Below, piece after piece: positions 43,371 to 63,828 of a stretch of 64,000 nt of DNA. Positions within the stretch are counted from its first letter, which is position 1. The number at the start of each line of letters is the position of its first letter. Both the position numbers and the translations under genes were made by a program. The notes below the pieces were generated by a model, which ran no database searches, was not told the DNA's origin, and was given only the letters and a program-made list of their open reading frames with translations. This DNA comes from Chondrilla cf. caribensis (Eukaryota > Porifera > Demospongiae > Chondrillida > Chondrillidae): assembly GCA_964020155.1 (NCBI GenBank), contig OZ026566.1, positions 2,141,789 to 2,205,788 of the forward strand, read 5' to 3'.

Positions 43371-44205
43371 TTTTGTTCCTCACACAGAAGCTGGTTACCC
43401 TCCAAGCACGACTCCAGCCTCATTCTCAGTACTGTGCAAAAGACCTTGTATACCGCTGAAAGGAGGCGAATCCCGCGATACCCATTTGGATCAAGTATTA
43501 CTTTCTCCACCTTCTTTGGTATAGGGTCTATTATACCCTCTCGCCATACAGCTGGGATCTGATGGAAGGAGATGAGGGGTTCTTGGAGTGTATGGGGTGG
43601 AATGGACATGGTTCACTGGGAGAAATGTTCGCAGATTTGTCACTTCGTCAGGTGAACGAGATGTTGGAGGCATGTACATGGAGGAAGCTCTGGGAAGAGT
43701 GGAGAGGGGGCTGCAGCAGATCACAGAAGTTAAGATATTGGGAAGTTTTAGTAGGGGATATAGCTTTTGCAGAGTGGAAGATGGGAGGAGCAGTTAGAGT
43801 GCAAAGCAAAGATCAGAGGAAGCTGATGGGGAAATTGAGATGTGGATGTGCAAAGCTGGAAGTGGAAACAGGGAGATGGAGAGGAGTAGCGAGAGAAGAT
43901 AGGATCTGTCTGCTATGCAACAACGGTATGGGAGATGAGAGGCATTTCCTCACATCCTGTGAGGCCCTAAAAGATGAGAGATTTGATCCAAAGCAGCTAA
44001 TAAAGAATGAGGGCGACAATTTTGAATTAAATTACGCAATGAAAAGATTATGCGAGAAGTCGATCGCTAGGATGATTATGAGCATGTGGAAGAGAAGAGT
44101 TGAACTGTTGTGAATTGTTCTATTTATTGATTGTTGTATGTGCTATTTTGGGAGTTCCCTATGGCAGCACAATAATAATAATAATAATAATATAATAATA
44201 ACAAC
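43371..44205. mobile_element. LINE-type retrotransposon fragment with inverted 5' part
   Basis: Minus strand 43565-43371 reads IPAVWREGIIDPIPKK, DPNGYRGIRLLSAVYKVFCT and LLCEEQNG, the fingers-palm part of a non-LTR reverse transcriptase. Directly abutting it, the plus strand 43562-44113 reads KLRCGCAKLEVETGRWRG, REDRICLLCNNG and DERHFLTSCEAL, the C-terminal tail with a CxxC-H-C motif, ending at a TGA. A 3' UTR and an (ATA)n tail follow (to 44205). A 5' segment inverted against the 3' segment is the signature of twin priming. Not able to move by itself. Confidence 0.75.
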
Positions 44206-44530
44206 AACTGGTGATCTGGCACTGGTGATCCCAACTCATTTATGTACTTATTACAGCGTCTTTCAGCTGCGATAAATGTACAGGTTGGAAATTCAACCTC
44301 CGTGATGGGTTCTCTCATTAATAAATTTAATGATTGTAATAGTGAAGATTTTATTTAGCTGCATGTAGTGTTTTTATTATTATTGTAATTATATTATTAT
44401 ATTTATTTATTTAATTGTAAAATATGTGTATATATGCATAACTTATGTGTATTTTATTTAATTTTAAAAATGAGTGTAATAATTATATATCATTACTTAT
44501 CATTATTTTTATATCAACACCACACATCAT

Positions 44531-44573
<43 letters not shown>

Positions 44574-45002
44574 GTGGTGTAATAGATAACGTGCTGATCA
44601 ATCCTTTTTCTTCAAATCCATTTATACATACATATGTAGCTGTTGATATATTTATATACCATCTCTTAAATTGACCATTATCCGAGTAATTCATATGTTG
44701 CATACCACTGATCTCAAATACTTGCATTTCGTCATTGATGCAGTACATGTACAGTAGGTAAGCACACATTGTCTTTTCTCACACAAATACAGCACCACAC
44801 ATGTAACCTAATATTGAACAAAAACACAGGTTCCAAAACACACCGTCTAACACAAAAAGTACACACATGCTCACACAGGAATAAGTAGAACTACAGTTAA
44901 AATTATAGAGCATACAACACACAGGACAATAATATTATCTTTAAGGTATTCTTAATAGTGGGAAAAAATAGTAATATTAACACATCTTTAGGTGTAAACT
45001 GT
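44206..45002. other. AT-rich region 3' of PI3K
   Basis: No gene. An (ATA)n tract covers about 44531-44572 and GTGGTGTAATAGATAACG follows it, a sequence also present at 12609. No clear polyadenylation hexamer for the minus-strand PI3K gene was found within 100 bases of its stop. Confidence 0.5.
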
Positions 45003-53785
<8,783 letters not shown>

Positions 53786-54437
53786 CTTGGTAGACTGCAG
53801 GTAGGGGCGTGGCAGGATCTCTAAGTATAGAATCTACCGGTAGTGGTCATGCACCCGTGACCATCACGCGACGAGTCATAATTATTCTCCATCAAAATTA
53901 TTATACAAGACTAGTACTAAATAATTGACTCAATCATAAATCACCCTTCGAATTAAATTGGAGAGATTCTCGCTTGTGTCATGATTTTACAAGTTTCGGG
54001 ATGCACTCATCAAAGGGAAGATCTAAAGATAACAGATAGGAATAGTGACATTATAATAACAGCTCAGTACATATTGGCATATCTCATCTGTAGACATGAT
54101 GACATGTTGACACAGAAATTCACCAAACAACAAACATTTGAACAATCCAATCATACATCCACAGTACAACTAGCTTAGTAAGCACCTTGAAAGGTAACCC
54201 AAATCCGTACTTTTTATCAGAGGTATGTATGTACTTGTCATCAGAATTGGTTGACATTGCATACCATGAAATAGGACCCAAGGGAAGTACATGAAAGGTA
54301 TGTACTAACCAGGAGTATGTACTGACCGGATCACTCACTACACAAGCTGCACTGTACTTATGCAATAAGTATCTACTGAAAAATTGCTCTTTCACTATTG
54401 TTAACCTGTTACATTGTTGTCCAAAACAGACTTGTCG
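53786..54437. other. Intergenic region between PI3K and the triple-module gene
   Basis: Holds the 5' flank of the PI3K gene and the 3' flank of the next minus-strand gene. A GC-richer patch near 53790-53880 may be the PI3K promoter. No TATA box or poly(A) hexamer stands out. Confidence 0.5.
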
Positions 54438-55590
54438 CTAACCCAAATTAAATTCCACAACCAGCCATAAGCCCTCACCAAGCTCTCTCTCAACAGTCCA
54501 GATCACTGCCTCTTCCACTGAGTGAGTGTACCAGAATCCTTGCTCATAGTAGACTTTGAAACACCTGTAGTGGTCCTTCTTTTGACAATACTCAAAGACT
54601 TTGTTCGATGGCCCACCCCTGGGATACGGTGGGATGGCCACATATTCACCAAAGTAGCTTTCACACAGAGGGCACGAAGGGACCACATGGAGAGGCTCAA
54701 ACAGTCTTCTACAAGATGAACATTTGTCACCCTACCAGAAACAAGAAAAATAGTATGTACGGTGCTGGCCAAAAGTTACAGGGGATCATGGGTTTAAGGC
54801 AATGGCAGAAAGGAACTGTGAAAAGAAAGTGACATCCTAAAAGTTGGATTTTTCAATTTTATTTGTGAATTCGATCGTTTGAGACTTTCTAATACATCTA
54901 AATCAGTGTTTACTCAGCCTGATAGTTTCATTACACATTTCTATGCTTGGCACCACGTCTTGGTTGAAATCTCTATGTGTATTAGTATACATGAAAATAT
55001 TGAATGGACTATGGATTCGGGAGGATATATATTTCAGCACTTAGGTGTAGTTAAGAAAGTTTGGTTGGGGCACATTGAATGTCCCAGGGTGAGGTTTGGT
55101 GGGGACACATTGAATGTCCCAGGGTGAGGTTTGGTGGGGACACATTGAATGTCCCAGGGTGAGGTTTGGTGGGGACACATTGAATGTCCCAGGGTGAGGT
55201 TTGGTGGGGACACATTGAATGTCCCAGGGTGAGGTTTGGTGGGGACACATTGAATGTCCCAGGGTGAGGTTTGGTGGGGACACATTAAATGTCCCAGGGT
55301 GAGGTTTGGTGGGGGCACAATGAGTGTCCCAGGGTGAGGTTTGGTGGGGACACAACGAGTGTCCCAGGGTGAGGTTTGTTCAGATAAGCTGAAGCTGTAA
55401 CATGTTACATACAACACTGGGCGGCAGTGTGTTACCATCCCAGGTACCATTCTAGGTTGTAGGGTGCTACTGTGCTACTTCACAATCTTAGCTGCAGTGT
55501 AAACACTACCTGAATTGTGATCCCTACTAATCACTTGCTTTTTGATACAAGACATGCAGAAGTCAAACACATACATACATACATACATAG

Positions 55591-55656
<66 letters not shown>

Positions 55657-58600
55657 CACACACGCACGCACGCACGCACACACACACACATACCTCAATC
55701 GTAGTGAGCTTCTTGTGCACATAAAAACAGATTTTGCACACAATTTTGTGAGCTTTGTAACATTCAACAACAGCTGCCAGTAGTTCAGAAGGGATTTGAT
55801 GGATTCTCACAAATTTGACCAATTCTGGTTTGTACTTTCCAGTTGTTCCCTTGGTTAATCGAGGCACAATAGCTGAGTTTTTCTTCTTGGCTACAACAAG
55901 ACTCATCAAGGGCTTCCGTGGATATTCCTCAATGAACACTGAAAATGGTCTAGCTGCAATATGAAAAAGAAACTATACTAAATATGGACATATTATGTAT
56001 GCATGTAAATAGATGTACTTAGTGTAGCTGGTTTCACATACGTACCTGTATCTCTCTCAATGGTCCATATCACCAGCTCCTCCACTGTGTGAGCAAACCA
56101 CATTTCCTCATAGAGGAAACGGTAGCATCGATCATGGTCTGGCTTCCCACAGTACTCATAGGGCTGAGGGTCTCTGTGAGTAGGTCGTGGAGGAATTGGT
56201 ATCCAATCAGCTATCTTTAAACATAAATCACTGCTTGGGATAACAATGACAGCTTTCCCTTGCATTTGGCAGGCCTTACAGACCTGCGTCTGGCTGTCTG
56301 GGTGATGAACAAACGGTGACAGAAGTGACCTCTCATAATAGCACTGTTGGCACACGTAGCGATGTTGCTTATAGCAAGCAACAATGCTATCCAGTAACTT
56401 TCTAGGCACATTGTCTGCTCTGGGGTACCTCACTTGAGTGGGGTCATACAGCACAGTAGACGCAGCTGTCGAGTAGATCAAAAACAGGCGGGACATAATA
56501 CAATGTCTACATCTTGGTACATATATACTGTATGTACGTACATATGTGGTGCACGCATAAGCCAGATACAGCTAAAAAGCTGACTAACCAAAGAGTATAC
56601 TTACAGAATACAGCATGCAAGTGTTAACACTAATCTATAGTGAAAATATCAAACAAGAGACACACAAACCAATTTGCTTATGCAGCTGAACCACAAACAT
56701 GGTGATTTATTATTGGGATACCAGTGTGAAAGTCAATTATACTTTTAAACACGTTCTTTCTTTCAAAGGAAGCATGAATGATTATATCATATGAATTGAA
56801 ACATGTTGGTGTTAAGGGGATGTTTTTATGGTAATATTTCTCTGTGAACTCACCTGATGGTTTGGAATTAGCACGCTTTACTTCTGTGAAATTCGCATTG
56901 CTTATCTCTGATATGCCTTTCACCTTTCCCCAGAAAGTTTCAATAAACTGACTAAACGGGCACTCTGTGAGCAATCAAATAGAATCATCAAATAGAATAG
57001 TAGAGATGCAGGAAGGTACATAACATGTAATCATAATTCAACTTGATGAAGATAAATATCCAATTCTGTTGGAAATCTCACAGACAAACATGACCAAGTT
57101 CACTGTACTGCACTGTAAAACAGATTTGATACAAAGTGCAATTGTATATTGAGGGTGCTACACAGCATTGAGTCCCATTCACTAGAAACATTCTACGAAC
57201 ATAAACAGTTGTACAAATATGGCAACAATGTTGTGTGTTGTACACTTGTAATGCTTTATTGTAATTGTGTTAGGGTTAGGGTCAACCATAGGTTGTCTAA
57301 ACTTTAGGTTTAGGTTGGGAAATGGAGAGGTAATGAATATGAAAGACTGTCATTATAATGGAACAAAGATTACAGAATTGCACTGATATAACAACATAGG
57401 ATATTTAAAGCCTCACTGTAGTGCAGCTCCACATTCCATATGACAAGCTCCTCAACACTGTGCGCGAATACATGATTCGAATGCGCACTTTTCTGTAGGC
57501 AGGCCTCGTGACTGGTCTCCGGACATCTCATGTACGGCAACATGTCAGGCTCCAATTTAGGAGTGGGAAGGATAGCAACAGCTTGAGAACTGCCGTTACA
57601 GTACTCACTAGATTTGACGAAACAGACAGTTTCCTGTCCCTTGCACTTGGGACACCTCCACGTATTCAGGTCTTCTGGTTTTGCGATGTACAGGCCAATT
57701 TTGCGAAAATGACAGTTACGGCAGATCAATTTGCTTTCTTTGTATAGCCTGACAATGTCATCCAGGAGGTGCTTTGGGATCTCCCCATAGGAATTGAAGC
57801 AGACATAGTCCATATCCTTCTTTGGGGTCTCCTTTTTGGCATCCTTTGACGTTTCTACAGAAAGAATAGAATAAAGTGAGAATGTACATATTGTATTTAC
57901 GTACATACCTAAAATGTATTCAGACATACAACACCTAGCATTATTATGAGTGCATCTGCATACCTGTTGCAGTCAAAGTAGAAGAAGTGGGAGTTTTCGG
58001 ACTTGATTTTGCAGAAATATCACCATCTGTGCTGATATTCTCCAATTCTGGCTCGCGCAGACCTTCAAATGAGGAGTTCTGAATGCCATGTTCCCCAGAC
58101 AAATCATCTACACAAGTGTAATATGTACTGTAATGCATTGAAAAAACAACACCTACAGGTAATGAGTAAGCAGGGCATCACATGGGTTGGGGATTAAGAG
58201 AACATTAGGTTTTTATCTCAAAAATTATCATAAAATGTATAGTCATGTGCACTCCAATCCTGGGGATACTAGTCTGACGTCCCTCTAAGGCTAAGTTCTC
58301 CATTCTTACTTCTGGTCTATTGTGACAAAGAAATTGTTCAATATTGAAAATGGAGGGATGAGGGATTTGGGCTTAACCAAGCTAAGACTCCATTCCTGAA
58401 TCTTAGGATTACCTCCGCATCACAAACATCTCCCAAACAAGTCCCTCACACATATGTACGTTACATACCAAAGCTGTTTGATGAAATGTTGTGCACATCC
58501 TCAGCTGGTGGGGGGAAGTGTCCCCCGGGGTGGGGTACGTTTGTCTCCGATGTCTTCTGGTCTCCCCCCAGGGCCAGTCTCACAGATGGGACAGACGGAT

Positions 58601-60133
58601 TCATATTCTCCACATCAACAATGGCCTGTGCGAAGAGCTTCTCTACGTCATCAACTGCTATAACACAGTTTTTGCCATCTGGCTTCACTCCTGTCGCTAG
58701 TAATTGATCCTTTAACTGTAAGTGGGACAAGACAGCTGTCAATGATGGTGTGAAAATCATTTGATCTGTTTGTTGTGTGCTTTGAAGTTTGTTTGACCAT
58801 TCTTCACATGTTAAATAAACCATTCTTCTCATATTCAATAATCCATTCTGTTACACAAATAATCAAATACACATACTGCAATCAATTAGTTGCAATGAAT
58901 TGATTATTTGATTGCGATATATGCACAAATTTTCACATTATGCAACTACACAAATCAACTTATCTAACACCAAATTTTGTACACATTCAGATTTCAAACT
59001 TCAATAGAAACATGTACAGGAATCATTTGTTAATATTAGCATATGAACATAATACATTTTAGTGCACACATACAAGTATGTTAGGATGTGTTCCAAAAAC
59101 AAGCTTCAAACAGTGAAGACTCTCCACTTCAAACTAAATTAAAGAAACACGTGTAACAAATACAAGCAATCAATGCTTTAAGATGTTCAGAATTGAGAGA
59201 TCGTCTGTATCATGTATATAATTTCGAATTTTTACCATGTGAGAGTAAATGAAGGAAATGACACGTGTATAAATCATTGTGTGGATGAAAACGGTCCTGA
59301 GGGTAAGAATGAACTCAAACTTGAACATGACTGACTAGGGTACACATGCATACATGAGAGTACCTCACTCCAAACTAAGCAAATGATACATCGATAATTA
59401 TGACAGATCAGCATCAACTTGCCTGATTCAACTTGACAACAAATTTATCTGTGTTCTCTTGCAGGGGTAGAGTGAACACAGCAAATTCGTCCACCATGAT
59501 TTCCCGCACATAGTCGGTAACGTCTGCACATTCAACGAGCAATGTACTGTAGCAGTATGTCATGAACTGAGCATTCAAGGACCTAGGAAGTACGTAGCGC
59601 AACACAATATCCCCTTGGTTAGTCGAGTTCACGTCGGCACCAAGAAACTGAATGCAGTGGATGGGCAAACCGCAATATTCGGTCAACTTCCTCTTTAAAT
59701 CTTCGAGTAGGCGCAGAGTAACCATTGCGCGAGGACGTAATTGCAGGGAGACCTTCGAGAAACAAGTGTTAATAACTTGTTCTTTCAGAAATTCGCATGA
59801 GGACAGATCGGGTAGGACTTGTGCATCAATTATGTGATCTCTTCGACGAACTAGTTCATAAAACAACTTCTTCAAGTTCGGCTCGTCCACGACTACCACA
59901 CACTGCTGTAACAGACTGATATCGTGTATACTTCCGAAGCATTGTAAACAGTGAACTATGAAATCGCTAGTGTCTTCGATTTTGACGGAGGGGAAATTGG
60001 CCGTCCAAAGATACTTGAAGTGTTCGACGAGTTTCGTCAATTTGGCTCCATTTTGCGTGAAGTAGTTGATGATTCTACCTCTGAGGGAGGCAAATTTTTG
60101 ATGAAGAACTCTTACGGAATTATCAGTGTCCAT
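54438..60133 (-). CDS. Unassigned protein with three Cys/His-rich modules (918 aa)
   Basis: Eight exons, high to low: 60133-59423, 58847-58469, 58107-57964, 57854-57417, 56964-56854, 56465-56046, 55953-55694, 54731-54438; phases agree and the frame ends at TAG. Intron 1 has a GC donor (CAG/GCAAGT); the rest are GT-AG. Residues 1-237 are helical-looking, starting MDTDNSVRVLHQKFASLRGR. Residues about 238-410 form a low-complexity linker. Three modules follow, in exon 4, exon 6 and exons 7-8. Each has P-x-x-LL-x-x-(I/V)-V-x-x-YK, then (V/I)C-x-x-C, a second C-x-x-C, a single C, Y-x-(Y/R)-C-x-x-x-x-x-H-x-x-C, and a closing HSVEE(L/A)VIW. The cysteine and histidine spacing suggests zinc binding. 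No signal peptide or membrane helix seen. I do not recognise the family; function unknown. Confidence 0.78.
55066..55380. repeat. 35-bp minisatellite, about 9 copies
   Basis: Unit GGGGACACATTGAATGTCCC followed by AGGGTGAGGTTTGGT, in near-identical copies; the last two or three vary (AATGAGTG, AACGAGTG). GGGACA and TGTCCC within each unit can pair. It lies in the last intron of the triple-module gene. The 35-base period is not a multiple of 3, yet all frames stay open on the minus strand; these are not genes. Confidence 0.95.
55591..55690. repeat. (CA)n tract beside a splice donor
   Basis: Begins just inside the intron following exon 7 of the triple-module gene, again giving a donor (GTATGTGTGTGT) that runs directly into the repeat. 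Confidence 0.95.
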
Positions 60134-60325
60134 TTTTATCCAATCTGAAGAACACGAATAGAAATAAAGTACATAGATAACTTATTATAACAATTCGGAC
60201 TAGATCTAATGAATAGAATGCACCAAGTATATTACAATCAACATAAAAGTATTGAATATAGAGAGAGACCCACCGATAACCGTGACAGTCGGCGTATTCA
60301 AACATAGTTCGAAGAAACGTGAGGC
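60134..60325. promoter_or_regulatory. Putative bidirectional promoter
   Basis: About 190 bases separate the start codons of the minus-strand triple-module gene and of plus-strand kaptin. No TATA box in either direction. If the alternative minus-strand first exon (60664-60274) is real, the promoter would lie further into kaptin. Confidence 0.4.
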
Positions 60326-63300
60326 ATGTGCACGGAAGGAGGGTGCGCGAGGAGGGAGATCCCCTTTGTTACAGCTGACGACCTGACAAACATGGATGTC
60401 CTTCATGAAACGCAATTCGTTCCCTTGCAGAGTCAAAGTAACGTCTTTGGCATGGTGGAGATCCCAGGGGTAACTAGTAGTAGTCTTTTGATAGCCACAC
60501 TTCGCCACGGCGTCTTCTTGACGGAATACAAAGAGAGAAAAAGGCCCGTTGTGTCCTCTGTACCATTCAGTTATCTCCCCAGTAAGATGTCGTGTAGTTA
60601 ATGCTAGAAAGTGTGTCTCTAACTGTCGTCTGTTCGCGTACCCAGCTGGTTCAGATGTTGACATTATTGCATTGGATGCCTTCAGGCAACCGCCACATGG
60701 TGTGATAGTGGGAATTGCGCTTGTAAAGGTAATAGAGCACGCGTACGTGTACTGAATGAATTGCACCCAGTACACGTGTCAGCAGTCTACATGCTATGTG
60801 TCTACATCAAATGCATATTCGAGTTCACTATTGTATGGTGTGTGTAGTATGTGGATTGTAGCCCGGTCCAAGAGGGGGAGAAACACATCATTATTCAAAT
60901 CAGAGAACAACAATGTAATTCAAAATAGACCACGGCCTTGGACACAGGGGTTAAAGTAACTGACACATAATGTCACTTGATGCTATCCCTGGCAAGGCAG
61001 GGGAGAAAAATATGTCCATTGGTGATCTCAATGCATCATTTATGGTAGGCAGTAGTTCGCAATTTGCGTTTTGGGTTCACCATTTTTACTGCCACCAATC
61101 TTCACTACAGACGATCATTCTTTAGTATTCTTCACTCCTACTGGTCACATTTCTGTTCATCGTATTCATCATAATTGCTGGCAATCTTCTTCATCCCTTC
61201 TTGATCTTCACAATATTACACTCTACTTTATCTTCTCGTGCCATGTGTTGTCAGCCATTTTTATCATTTTCCTGTATTCATTGCAGCTCCATTCCAATGG
61301 TGTACTCATCTCTGCCAGTGTTTGGTGTATTACTCCTTTGTTAGATTGGGGTTTTGGCTTTAGACTATGTGGATTGTGTGTGTATCCTTGAAACCACTCA
61401 TAATAGTGCCAAAATTTTGTTAATTTTCAGCTAGTCCATATAAACATGTTGATACATGGAAGTGATTTACTAACCACATTTCTTATGTATTCACTATGTA
61501 GGGCTCAGAAGACACCAGGTACACATTTCTCAATGTTTATGGCTTAAGCATTGATCGAAATCAAGTACACACTTGGAGCGATACTGCAGGTAGGTGACCT
61601 GTTATGATTTTGACCTATATATTAAAATAGACCAATCCATCATAAACACTCTAATTCACAAATATTAAAATGTTGACTTTTCGTAGATGATTGGTTGTCG
61701 TTCCCTCTGAAGTTTACACCATTCAAGTTGACACACACCAGGTGTGTGTATTGTCCTTTCAATATTTTTCATATGCTGTTTATTTGGCATCTGCTAGTCT
61801 CAACCCTAGATTGTTTACTTGTGTTAATGTTGCTGTTTCAGCATAATTCAGGATGGACAATTGATTACAGTTTTCTTGTTAAGTGGAACAGATCGAAAGG
61901 TTCACCTTTTCATGAAAAGCAAAGGTGGAGAGGTATGTAAGCTCTTTGTATGTCAGACATGTAGTAGAGGATTTTGGTAATTACGTACATCCATTCTCTT
62001 TAGTTCCATGAAGAAGATAATTGTGAGAATTTCTTCCCTGAGTTACAAGATTTCCCCAGCAGGTTATTCTAGTTTCATACCTGGTCGAAATATTTGTGTT
62101 TACGTGTTCCTTAATCAGCTGGAAACACTGTTTATCAGCGGAGTCTGTGGTTACACTGATGTTTATATGTGATATAGCATCCGTTACCATAGAAACAGTG
62201 CTATTATACAGCAATTTTATAATGTATAAAGCGCTAGCAACAGTATAAAGCATGGGTGTCTGGCTGTAGCCACCATAGCTACAGCCAGTCACACTGAGTT
62301 CAAATCCCTTAGCTGCCAGTTTTTCTATTTTCTCCTTTCTCTCCTAGCAAGTTGTCTTCCATGTATTAATATATACACTGGTGATGTCTCTTCCCCTCCC
62401 CATCTTCAGTGTTACAGCCATGTCTTTCAGGAATTACAGTACCACACGATTTTCGGTCGTTGGGTGCCAAAACGGGTTTCTCAAGTGTGCATGTGTTGAT
62501 ATGCAGAGTGCCAGTGAGTGTGTATGTGTACTACTAGTCTGTGCTATTCGATCTTGGTTTCAGCATGTTACCATTCTGCAGCTGTCTTGAAGGAGTGGAG
62601 TCACACTGGTTTAAGTGGTCCTCTATCTGTTGTCAAACTGTTCAGTTTAAACTCTCAAACGATAGCAGATACTTCACATGTAGATTCAACAAATAGTGAA
62701 AGTAGCATGAATTACGGACCTTGTGTACATATCCTTGTGTGTTCTGCTGTTGAATTGGCAAATGTTTACTAGTAAGTGGTGTATTGTATGCTGTGTGCAT
62801 TGCTGTCTGTAATCTCACAGAAACAAATGTTTGTTTGCAGTGACGTTCAAAAGTGTGGTTTCACGAAGTGCCTTCCTTTACCCCAAGCTACCGTATTTGA
62901 CAGCATTCTTTGTGCTGATGTGTCAGATGTTAATTGGGACGGGAAAAATGAGATTATTTTGGGAACATTCGGGAAGGTTTGTGTAAACTGAACATCCTGC
63001 AACAGGAATTACATGACAGGACATTACACAGTAACTAGGAATATGTGTGCAGGGCATATTGTTAGTGATCAATAATTTGGCACCAAACTGGCAGCAATCA
63101 GCATTTCAGGTCACATGCAGATTATGTACACTTTATAGTGTAGTCTCTGATGATCATTGAAAACTTCAACTCAGAATTTAGTCAACTTTGAAAGGATATC
63201 TGATTATTGAGATTGGATTATAAACCTTCCAGTGTACTGTAAACTTTTGACGAACAATTGGTTATATTGTATCTAGTCCCCATATTCTTGTATTAGTATG

Positions 63301-63482
63301 TTGCTCTGTGCACTCTGTAGAGGATATTAGTATACCAAGCAACTGGTGATGGGGAATCGTTTGAGCTACAACACGTCTATCAGGTGGCATTTCCTGTACA
63401 TGGGTTGAAGTACTGTGATGTCATCGGTGATGGATTCAGAGAGCTGACAGTTCTATCCACTCGAGGAGTACACATATTTCAG
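60326..63482 (+). CDS. KPTN: Kaptin, N-terminal 408 residues (3' end beyond window)
   Basis: Kaptin is a subunit of KICSTOR (with ITFG2, SZT2 and C12orf66/KICS2), which brings GATOR1 to lysosomes and restrains mTORC1 when amino acids are low. Ten exons: 60326-60581, 60646-60728, 61502-61589, 61687-61741, 61842-61932, 62004-62062, 62410-62513, 62582-62771, 62841-62976, 63321-63482; GT-AG, in phase, 1224 coding bases. Matches to vertebrate kaptin in order: SQSNVFG, the AL(D)AF...GVIVGIALVK stretch, KFTPFKLTHT, VFLLSGTDRKVHLF, ENFFPELQ, VVGCQNGFLK, GPLSVVKLFSL, ATVFDSILCADVSDVNWDGK, and GDGFRELTVLSTRGVHIFQ; the last two are FG-GAP/beta-propeller blades. ATG at 60326 is the most upstream; 60392 (MDVLHETQF) is a possible start. 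Confidence 0.9.
60945..61225 (+). repeat. Interspersed repeat, copy 2
   Basis: Diverged relative of 34020-34300, in kaptin intron 2 (60729-61501). Sharing between two unrelated introns shows it is a mobile or once-mobile family. Confidence 0.7.
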
Positions 63483-63828
63483 GTATCTGCGTATCTGAGT
63501 ACTTTAAATGTTCTGTGTCACATTGCAGGTAACTGTGGATAATGTATCACATTAAGAAAGTCCAGGTTTCATCAACAATTGAAAACTGTATCAAACCTGT
63601 AAAATGTGGGCATTCCTGTAGGTTTAATCACGTTTCAATCTCGTTGAAACTTGGAATTTGTCTCTGTGTGCACAGTATCCTTGTCATTCATTGTCCACTA
63701 TTATACCTTCTATAGCTTTCCAAGTGTGATTTAATGCCTGATAAATAATAATAATTCTCAATGAATCAAGTTACCTATCCTTCATTTGATAAGAGATATG
63801 TAATATGTTATCTTCAGTTTATATACTA

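Noticed and set aside
55066..55380. Regular repeats considered as a CRISPR array
   Set aside because: No unique spacers between units and the context is a eukaryotic intron; it is a minisatellite.
55034..55450. 138-codon minus-strand frame with a repeating PHQTSPWD peptide
   Set aside because: Product of a 35-bp minisatellite that happens to have no stop in any minus frame; no splice or start context and it lies in an intron.
60206..60775. Minus-strand 189-codon frame as an independent gene
   Set aside because: It lies antisense to kaptin exons 1-2, which are supported by homology; kept only as a possible alternative first exon in the findings.
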